Origin: Thermococcus sp.
GTDB taxonomy: Archaea > Methanobacteriota_B > Thermococci > Thermococcales > Thermococcaceae
Direction of reading: 5' to 3'
DNA: 9,623 nucleotides
Assembly (NCBI GenBank): GCA_027023165.1
Contig: JALVWX010000117.1
Coordinates: 1 to 9,623 of the forward strand
This document shows positions 5,583-9,623 of this stretch, piece by piece. Each line of letters begins with the position of its first letter. The first letter of the stretch is position 1. Under the pieces are notes generated by a model. The model was not told the DNA's origin, searched no databases, and saw only the letters and a program-made list of their open reading frames with translations. Both the position numbers and the translations under genes were made by a program.

Positions 5583-5600
5583 CACCATCCCACTTCGAAA

Positions 5601-5619
5601 GCGGGAAACCTTTTCTTAA
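5601..5619 (+). promoter_or_regulatory. Promoter of asnB
   Basis: GCGGGAAA (BRE-like) followed by CCTTTTCTTAA (TATA-like, 5609-5619) lies about 35 bp before the ATG at 5649. A short leader then leads to GGTGGGAG as ribosome binding site. Confidence 0.5.
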
Positions 5620-5648
5620 CGACGACGAACTTGGGTCGGTGGGAGAGA

Positions 5649-7091
5649 ATGTGTCTCATAGCCGGTGGAATTGGTTCAAATCTGAAGGAAAGGTTCATCG
5701 CGATGATAGACGCCGGGAAGCACCGCGGCCCGGATAGCTTCGGTGTCTGGACCGATGAAGGTGTGCTCAAATCGGACGACTTTTCTGAGGTTTCTGAGAT
5801 ACCCGACGGGAGCATCGGGATCCTCCAGTGCAGGCTGGCCATGACCGGCTCCAAAGCCTTCACTCAGCCCTTCGTCAACGAGTTCGCGCTCGTCCACAAC
5901 GGCGAGGTGTACAACCACCGCGAGCTTCGAGGCTGGCTCGAGGGTAGGGGTGTTTCCTTCGAGAGTGACGTGGACAGCGAGGTTATTCTGAGGCTTTTGG
6001 AGCACTTCCTTGGGCAAGGTCTTAGCGTCGAGGGGGCCGTTAGGAAAGCCATGACGATGCTTGAGGGCGACTACGCGGTGGCTTTCTCCGACGGAAGGGT
6101 AATACACCTATTTCGCGATCCAGTTGGGATAAGGCCGCTCTACTACTCCCCGAACGGCTTCTTCGCGAGCGAGAAAAAAGTCCTCTGGGCGATAGGGGAG
6201 GAGGCGATACCCGTAAAGCCGGGTGAACTGGTGAGGGTTTCAAATGACGGAATAACCGCCGAGAAGGTTTTCTCCCTTGAGGAACTGAGGAGGAAACCCC
6301 TGACAGGGGAGCGCGCCGTTGATGCTGTGCTCAGAACTTTGAACTGCTCCGTCAGACACCGTGTCGGAGGGAAAACTGGCGTCCTGTTTTCAGGAGGACT
6401 GGACAGCTCTCTGGTGGCGTTTTTGGCATCGGAGTATTCGGATGTTGTCCTCTACACAGCCGGAGCCGAGGGAAGCCCCGACCTCGAGTGGGCGAGGAAG
6501 GCCGCAGACAGGCTCGGCTTCCCACTGAGAGAGTACGTCTTCGACATCGACGATGTAAGGGAGGCGGTTCCAAGGGTGATCTTCGCGATAGAGGAGCCGA
6601 ATCCAATGAACCTCGCGATTGGGATTCCCCTCTACTTCGCCACCGGAAATGCGAGGGACGACGGGGTTAAGGTTCTCCTCAGCGGACAGGGGGCGGACGA
6701 GCTCTTCGGCGGCTACGCGAAGTACCTGGAGAGGCCAGAGCTTATGGAGGTAGACCTCGGAGAACTCGCCGAGAGGAACCTCGCTAGGGACGACAAAATA
6801 GCGATGCTCAACTCGGTCGAGGGACGCTTCCCTTTCCTCGCCCCCCCGGTCGTCTCTGCCGCGCTCAACATCCCTGTGGGGCTTAAAACTGAGAACAGAA
6901 CCAGAAAAGCCGTCCTCAGGAAGGCCGCGGTGAAGGCTGGCTTGCCGGAAGAGCTTGCCATGAGGGAGAAGAAAGCGGTCCAGTACGGAAGCCACAGCCA
7001 GAAGCTGCTCGAAAAGCTCGCCAAGAGGGAAGGTCTGACCTTGCGCGAATACACAGAGAGGGCCTTTAGAGAGGTTTTTAAACGGGACTAA
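5649..7091 (+). CDS. asnB: Glutamine-hydrolysing asparagine synthetase
   Basis: The enzyme makes asparagine from aspartate, ATP and glutamine in the cytoplasm. Residues 1 to about 190 are a class II (Ntn) glutaminase: C2 becomes the N-terminal nucleophile after Met removal (MCLIAGG), with HRGPDS (25-30) and NGEVYN (84-89). From about 220 the synthetase domain has the PP-loop FSGGLDSS (247-254), GQGADELFGGY (346-356) and EGRFPFLAP (391-399). The product is 480 aa, shorter than E. coli AsnB (about 554), but no key motif is missing. The start at 5649 is fixed by the need for Cys2. An in-frame TTG at 5631 would bury it. It has its own promoter and terminator. Some paralogues of this fold amidate other carboxylates, for example in surface glycans, but intact motifs favour asparagine synthesis. 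Confidence 0.92.
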   Translation: MCLIAGGIGSNLKERFIAMIDAGKHRGPDSFGVWTDEGVLKSDDFSEVSEIPDGSIGILQCRLAMTGSKAFTQPFVNEFALVHNGEVYNHRELRGWLEGRGVSFESDVDSEVILRLLEHFLGQGLSVEGAVRKAMTMLEGDYAVAFSDGRVIHLFRDPVGIRPLYYSPNGFFASEKKVLWAIGEEAIPVKPGELVRVSNDGITAEKVFSLEELRRKPLTGERAVDAVLRTLNCSVRHRVGGKTGVLFSGGLDSSLVAFLASEYSDVVLYTAGAEGSPDLEWARKAADRLGFPLREYVFDIDDVREAVPRVIFAIEEPNPMNLAIGIPLYFATGNARDDGVKVLLSGQGADELFGGYAKYLERPELMEVDLGELAERNLARDDKIAMLNSVEGRFPFLAPPVVSAALNIPVGLKTENRTRKAVLRKAAVKAGLPEELAMREKKAVQYGSHSQKLLEKLAKREGLTLREYTERAFREVFKRD

Positions 7092-7117
7092 ACTCTCCTG
7101 AACGTTGCTTAATGCTC

Positions 7118-7138
7118 GGCCTCCCGAAGGGGCCTTTT
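7118..7138 (+). terminator. Hairpin plus T-run terminator after asnB
   Basis: GGCCTC (7118-7123) pairs with GGGGCC (7129-7134), including one G-U pair, around the loop CCGAA. TTTT follows at 7135-7138. It is 26 bp past the asnB stop. Confidence 0.6.
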
Positions 7139-7182
7139 AACATTTCCCCCCGGCCAAGCGGAGAACCGAACCAAACGGTTTC

Positions 7183-7200
7183 GTGAAAAAGGCTTAAATA
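7183..7200 (+). promoter_or_regulatory. Promoter of the secreted CWB2-like protein gene
   Basis: GTGAAAAAGG (BRE-like) precedes CTTAAATA (7193-7200). The expected start of transcription is near 7223, at the GGTGA ribosome binding site (7223-7227), which stands six bases before the GTG start at 7234. The mRNA leader would be very short. Confidence 0.65.
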
Positions 7201-7233
7201 GACTCTTTTGCAAGAAAGAACCGGTGAGAGAAG

Positions 7234-8460
7234 GTGCTGAGGAAGATATCGATGGGGCTTGTAGTGTTCATCCTGCTCACTCCACTCTTAAATTCCGTTC
7301 CGTACGCCAGCGCGGCGGACGGGGTGCTCGTCATCTTGACCACGGACAACGAGGCCGACCTGGCGGTTGCCTACAGCGTGGGTTCCCTCCTAAACGCGCG
7401 GGTCATCGTCAGCCCGTGGGGAACCTACGACCCAAGGGTGAGCGCTGAAATCCTGAGTGCAGGTCCGGGGAGGGTGATAATCATCGGCGGACCCGTGGCG
7501 ATTCCAGATGACTACACTGACGACCTCGAGGGCTTTGGAATCCCCTACGAGCGCTGGTACGGCGAGACGAGGTATGAGACGAACCTTCAGGTGGTCGAGC
7601 ATCTCGCAGAGGAGTTCTCGGGTGTCCTCGGCGACATCGGGACGGTTGTCGTAATAAACGGGCGCGATGGGCTGGCCCTCAAGAGTTACACGGAGGGGGT
7701 AATGCTTGGAACTGGAGTGCGCTCACTCCTTATCCTGACCGACTCAGGAAAGGTTGAGGAGACGATGAAGGCCCTGGGGGAGTTGGGGAAGGTCGAGAGA
7801 CTCGTTTACCTCGGCACAGCGGATGGTGGAAAGCCGCTCTTTCCACTGAACGAGAAGTGGCTGAGCGCTTTCGTGAGGGGCCGCTTCGGGAACGTCTCAA
7901 TCGAGGATAGAGTTTTTCCTCCAGGTCCTGTTGAACTCGGGGAACTTCTGAGGGAAGTTGAAAACCGGACGGGGGAGGCGGAAAAGCTCCTTGACGGCCT
8001 TCAGATACCCTCTGCCAGAGAAAGGCTGGAAAAAGCTAAGGGAATGCTTGAGACCGCGAAGAACGCATACAGTGCCGGCGATTACACCAAAGCCTATGAA
8101 TTTGCCATGAAAGCTAGCTGGAACGCCGATTTCGTCATTGCCCAGGCGTACAAGGAGACGATGACCATCTACCAGGGTTCTGCTGCCCTGATGCTCAGGA
8201 GGAAGCTTATGCGGCTTCAGATCATGGTCGAGTTCCTCAAGAGCGAAGGCTATGACGTGAGCGAAGTGGAAACGCTCATTCAGAGGGCACTGGACGCGTT
8301 GAACAGAGGTGACTATCAGGACGTCCTCCAGAACCTTCTGCCCCAGATAAAGCAGGAGTTGAGCATGCGCGCCTACATGGAGCCTGGGCAACCGCATGAA
8401 GGGAACGGTACGGCTGAAGGGCCAGGAGCAGGGCACGGGGGCAGGGGAGGGAAGCCGTAA
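7234..8460 (+). CDS. Secreted protein with CWB2-like repeats and a helical C-terminal domain
   Basis: The exact function is unknown. Residues 1-27 form a Sec signal peptide: basic MLRK, a hydrophobic core GLVVFILLTPLLNS, and an AXA-type end YASAA. Residues about 31-200 contain two repeats resembling the cell wall binding repeat 2 family (Pfam CW_binding_2). Marks are VIIIGGPVAIPDDY (81-94), YGETRYETNLQVVEHL (109-124, like the family's ADRYET), VVVINGRDGLALKSY (138-152) and RSLLILTDSG (163-172). In bacteria these modules attach proteins to anionic wall polymers. The ligand in an archaeon without peptidoglycan is unclear. Residues about 232-380 are mostly helical and charged, possibly coiled coil. 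The tail after 383 is rich in Gly, Pro and His. There is no C-terminal membrane anchor. GTG start with GGTGA upstream; own promoter. Confidence 0.8.
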   Translation: MLRKISMGLVVFILLTPLLNSVPYASAADGVLVILTTDNEADLAVAYSVGSLLNARVIVSPWGTYDPRVSAEILSAGPGRVIIIGGPVAIPDDYTDDLEGFGIPYERWYGETRYETNLQVVEHLAEEFSGVLGDIGTVVVINGRDGLALKSYTEGVMLGTGVRSLLILTDSGKVEETMKALGELGKVERLVYLGTADGGKPLFPLNEKWLSAFVRGRFGNVSIEDRVFPPGPVELGELLREVENRTGEAEKLLDGLQIPSARERLEKAKGMLETAKNAYSAGDYTKAYEFAMKASWNADFVIAQAYKETMTIYQGSAALMLRRKLMRLQIMVEFLKSEGYDVSEVETLIQRALDALNRGDYQDVLQNLLPQIKQELSMRAYMEPGQPHEGNGTAEGPGAGHGGRGGKP

Positions 8461-8472
8461 CCCTTTTTAATG
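8461..8472 (+). promoter_or_regulatory. Promoter of the GT4 glycosyltransferase gene
   Basis: CCCTTTTTAATG directly follows the upstream stop codon and lies about 31 bp before the ATG at 8498, the normal distance for an archaeal TATA box with a very short leader. The same T-run can help terminate the upstream gene. The gap to the start is C-rich and holds only a weak GGT as ribosome binding site. Confidence 0.55.
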
Positions 8473-8497
8473 TTCCCCCCTATTTCCCCCGGTAAAA

Positions 8498-9529
8498 ATG
8501 AGGATTCTAATGGTCGGTCACTACCCTCCACATGGAGGGGGCGTTGCGAACCACCTTGACAGCCTCGTGAGGGAGCTTAGAAAGCGCCACGAGGTCCACA
8601 TCCTCACATACGGGCCAATAAATCCGAGGGGCTTTGAGAAGGAGTTTGTTCACCAGGTTCGCGTTCCACCAGTTTACGGCCTTAGAGGGACAAGCTTCGC
8701 GTTCTTAGGCTCGAAGAAAATAGTTCGTCTCCACAGGGAGTTTAACTTCGATCTGATACACGCCCATTTTGTTGGCACGACCAGCTTTGCCGGCGTTCTC
8801 GCCAAGAAAAAAACCGGCCTCCCCATCGTTCTCACCGCCCACGGGAGCGACCTCGAGCACACCGCAAAGCTGGCTTTGGGACGGTTCTACGTGAAGAAGA
8901 GCCTGAGTGAAGCGGACGCGGTCATTGCCGTCAGCCACTGGCTCTCGAAGAGGGCAATGTCTCTGGGAGCCAGTTCGGTGAGGGTAATTCCGAACGGCGT
9001 GAGAGAGCTGGAGAATGCCCCCTCCGGAAAGGGGGATGCAGTGGTCTTCATCGGTGCCCTCAGGGACTACAAGAGTCCGGAAACCTTTATCGAACTCACG
9101 AGACACTTTCCGGAGAGGGAGTTCCTAATAGCCGGGGACGGCCCGCTCAGGGAGGGGCTTGAAAGGAGTGCGCCTCCCAACGTTCGCTTCCTCGGATACA
9201 GGAAAGATGTGGGGAGCGTTCTCTCAAGGAGCACCCTCCTGGTTCTCCCATCGAGGAGGGAAGGCTTCGGCCTGGTGATCCTCGAGGCGAACTCCCTTGG
9301 TGTTCCTGCGGTGGGAAGGAGAGTGAGCGCGATACCCGAGCTGATAAGGGAAGGCAAGAACGGACTCACCTTTGAGAGCTTCGGAGAACTCGTGGAGGCG
9401 GTTGAAAGGCTTCTAGAGCCAAAAAAGAACAGAAAAGCCGGAAAGATCGGGAAGGAAGTGGCTTCTCGCTACTCCTGGAAAAGGGTCGCGGAGGAGGTCG
9501 AAGAAGTTTACCTCTCTGTCCTGGGATAG
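8498..9529 (+). CDS. GT4-family glycosyltransferase
   Basis: A retaining GT-B-fold glycosyltransferase (CAZy GT4), 343 aa, that moves a sugar from a nucleotide-sugar donor to an acceptor at the cytoplasmic side of the membrane. The N-terminal acceptor half has the glycine-rich loop GHYPPHGGGVANHL (7-20), DLIHAHF (85-91) and LTAHGSDLEHT (112-122). The donor half has VRVIPNGV (161-168), FIGALRDYKSP (184-194), LIAGDGPLREGLE (210-222) and the EX7E motif E255-E263 within PSRREGFGLVILEANSLG. There are no membrane helices. Substrates cannot be read from the sequence; possible products are glycolipid head groups, the N-glycan or a surface polysaccharide. The start ATG at 8498 follows a TATA box by about 31 bp with a weak ribosome binding site, and the MRILMVGHYPP opening is typical. 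It sits 37 bp after the secreted protein gene. Confidence 0.9.
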   Translation: MRILMVGHYPPHGGGVANHLDSLVRELRKRHEVHILTYGPINPRGFEKEFVHQVRVPPVYGLRGTSFAFLGSKKIVRLHREFNFDLIHAHFVGTTSFAGVLAKKKTGLPIVLTAHGSDLEHTAKLALGRFYVKKSLSEADAVIAVSHWLSKRAMSLGASSVRVIPNGVRELENAPSGKGDAVVFIGALRDYKSPETFIELTRHFPEREFLIAGDGPLREGLERSAPPNVRFLGYRKDVGSVLSRSTLLVLPSRREGFGLVILEANSLGVPAVGRRVSAIPELIREGKNGLTFESFGELVEAVERLLEPKKNRKAGKIGKEVASRYSWKRVAEEVEEVYLSVLG

Positions 9530-9538
9530 CTTTTTAAC
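9530..9538 (+). promoter_or_regulatory. Promoter of the gene cut by the right edge
   Basis: CTTTTTAAC (9530-9538) directly follows the glycosyltransferase stop and lies about 34 bp before the ATG at 9568. It fits an archaeal TATA box and may also act as a T-run terminator for the gene before it. Confidence 0.6.
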
Positions 9539-9567
9539 CGCTTTTCAGAGCCATCTCCGGTGAGGGC

Positions 9568-9623
9568 ATGACGGTAGTAATCAACATGCGCGACGGGTTG
9601 GAGGAGAGGAAGATAAGGATAGC
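9568..9623 (+). CDS. Unidentified protein, 5' end only
   Basis: The ATG at 9568 has GGTGAG five bases upstream and a TATA box at the right distance, so a real gene very probably starts here. Eighteen codons are visible (MTVVINMRDGLEERKIRI) before the window ends, with no stop. This is too little to identify the protein. The opening is not a signal peptide or membrane segment, so a cytoplasmic protein is likely. It is on the same strand as the glycosyltransferase, 38 bp downstream. Confidence 0.65.
   Translation, partial: MTVVINMRDGLEERKIRI

Noticed and set aside
5631..5648. TTG at 5631 as the asnB start
   Set aside because: Extension would place residues before the Cys that must be N-terminal for glutaminase activity.
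5534..5737. Plus-strand frame spanning the gap before asnB and the asnB start
   Set aside because: It overlaps the fixed asnB N-terminus in another frame and has no motif or initiation signal.
6390..6995. Open frame of about 200 codons on the minus strand inside asnB
   Set aside because: It is antisense to the conserved synthetase domain, with no start signals and no motif.

Overview
The window looks like a chromosomal segment from a hyperthermophilic euryarchaeon of the order Thermococcales, most likely Thermococcus. Evidence: GGTGA-type ribosome binding sites, short leaders preceded by TTTTTAA or CTTATAAG-like TATA boxes, many GTG starts, archaeal proteins (PINA-like PIN/ATPase/KH protein, archaeal MinD, PAB0955-type GPN-loop GTPase), and a 30-bp CRISPR repeat of the Thermococcales type (starts GTTGCAATAAG, ends ATTGAAAG). 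The genus is inferred from these features, not from a database match.

Layout. Positions 1-72 are the leader-proximal end of a CRISPR array that runs off the left edge and is read on the minus strand. Positions 73 to about 515 have no gene and fit a long Thermococcales CRISPR leader, with a minus-strand promoter near 124-140 and several inverted repeats. A minus-strand block follows, listed here from left to right and so from downstream to upstream: maf (nucleotide pyrophosphatase), an unrecognised 122-aa protein that shares one base with maf, two overlapping genes for small membrane proteins of matching architecture, and the large PINA-like ATPase. A 182-bp gap upstream of the small membrane genes holds a hairpin after the PINA-like gene and two other inverted repeats.

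The strand switches once, at 3977-4035, where two TATA-like elements lie head to head around CATAAAGGTTTATG. To the right all genes are on the plus strand: minD-like ATPase and GPN-loop GTPase (ATGA overlap, one operon), asnB (glutamine-dependent asparagine synthetase, own promoter and terminator), a secreted protein with cell-wall-binding-2-like repeats, a GT4 glycosyltransferase, and the first 18 codons of an unrecognised gene cut by the right edge.

How the genes relate. Most are separate transcription units, so shared function is mainly suggested by position. The clearest links are translational coupling of minD with the GPN GTPase, of the 122-aa gene with maf, and of the two small membrane genes. 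The secreted protein and the glycosyltransferase may both serve the cell surface. No cas genes are present, so the CRISPR array must depend on Cas proteins encoded elsewhere. I found no clear evidence of an entirely new system. The least explained items are the long structured CRISPR leader, the paired small membrane proteins, and the secreted CWB2-like protein in an archaeon lacking peptidoglycan.
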